A stretch of DNA of 5,501 nucleotides from CAYOBW01 sp964402115 (GTDB taxonomy: Bacteria > Verrucomicrobiota > Kiritimatiellia > UBA8416 > CAYOBW01). The translations under genes were made by a program, and so were the position numbers. Where the stretch lies: NCBI GenBank assembly GCA_964402115.1, contig CAYOBW010000400.1, positions 1 through 5,501 on the forward strand, given 5' to 3'. Of this stretch, positions 5,348 through 5,501 are shown one piece after another (position 1 is the first letter of the stretch; every line of letters begins with the position of its first letter). The notes under the pieces were generated by a model. That model was not told where the DNA came from and did no database searches. It was given only the letters and a program-made list of their open reading frames with translations.

Positions 5348-5501
5348 TTACTTGTTGAACCCCTTGTGGTTCATGAATTCCCAAATGCGATCCATCCAGG
5401 TATAGCTGCCTGTGTCCGGGGCGGCCTTCCTCTGGAAGCAGTGATTGCGTCCGACGAGCGTGTGGAGATCGGACTGGATCCCCATCCGGCGAAGCTGCTC
5501 C
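5348..5501 (-). CDS. C-terminal fragment of an alpha/beta-hydrolase esterase (start lies outside the window)
   Basis: The last 50 codons plus TAA of a gene that enters from the right edge. The visible peptide has LHTLVGRNHCFQ (fragment residues 12-23), followed by TGSYTWMDRIWEFMNHKGFN (30-49). This resembles the C-terminal end of secreted alpha/beta-hydrolase esterases (the acetyl-xylan-esterase/BD-FAE-like group often found beside glycosidases). There the histidine of a G-x-x-H-C-F motif (fragment H20) is the last member of the Ser-Asp-His triad, and an aromatic helix (WMDRIWEFM) closes the fold. The nucleophile elbow and signal peptide would lie outside the window. The context of two exported glycosidases on the same strand suggests removal of acetyl or other ester groups from polysaccharide. 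The assignment rests on a short tail, so the family is probable and the substrate unknown. Confidence 0.7.
   Translation of the reverse strand, partial: EQLRRMGIQSDLHTLVGRNHCFQRKAAPDTGSYTWMDRIWEFMNHKGFNK

Overview
The window is high-GC bacterial DNA carrying carbohydrate-degradation genes, all read from the minus strand. In transcription order they are: the last 50 codons of an alpha/beta-hydrolase-type esterase (5501-5348), a complete secreted glycoside hydrolase family 2 (GH2) enzyme (4913-3045), and a complete secreted GH95 enzyme of the alpha-L-fucosidase/alpha-L-galactosidase family (2542-137). No transporter, regulator, RNA gene, CRISPR array or transposase is visible. An exported esterase, beta-glycosidase and alpha-L-fucosidase-like enzyme together suggest stepwise removal of acyl groups and side-chain sugars from a decorated polysaccharide (a plant hemicellulose, pectin or fucose-rich glycan). 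The exact substrate cannot be read from the sequence.

The genes are co-directional but separated by 434 and 502 bp of non-coding DNA, so they look like separately promoted units rather than a tight operon. The intergenic DNA is crowded with palindromic repeats: a perfect 26-bp inverted pair at 5041-5156, a degenerate copy of the same family at 2910-2980, a partial arm at 5019-5030, and other repeat-like stretches at 2582-2840 and 1-114. The dispersed-repeat style, GC content and secreted hydrolases fit the Verrucomicrobiota / Kiritimatiellota / Planctomycetota group best. This is an inference from general familiarity, with no marker gene behind it.

The most unusual feature is an 80-nt element present twice, exactly over the start of both complete genes (2501-2580 and 4872-4951). 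Each copy has a TTGCCG box, an 18-nt spacer, a TATACC- or TACCGT-type box, 8 further nucleotides, the ATG, and the first 14 codons, ending in the same four codons GGG CGC GTG CCC. The two proteins are otherwise unrelated. The -10-to-ATG distance implies leaderless mRNAs. The coding part differs almost only at amino-acid-changing positions, which suggests conservation as DNA or RNA rather than as peptide. It may be a shared promoter/translation-start module or a small mobile cassette that supplies start signals to secreted hydrolase genes.
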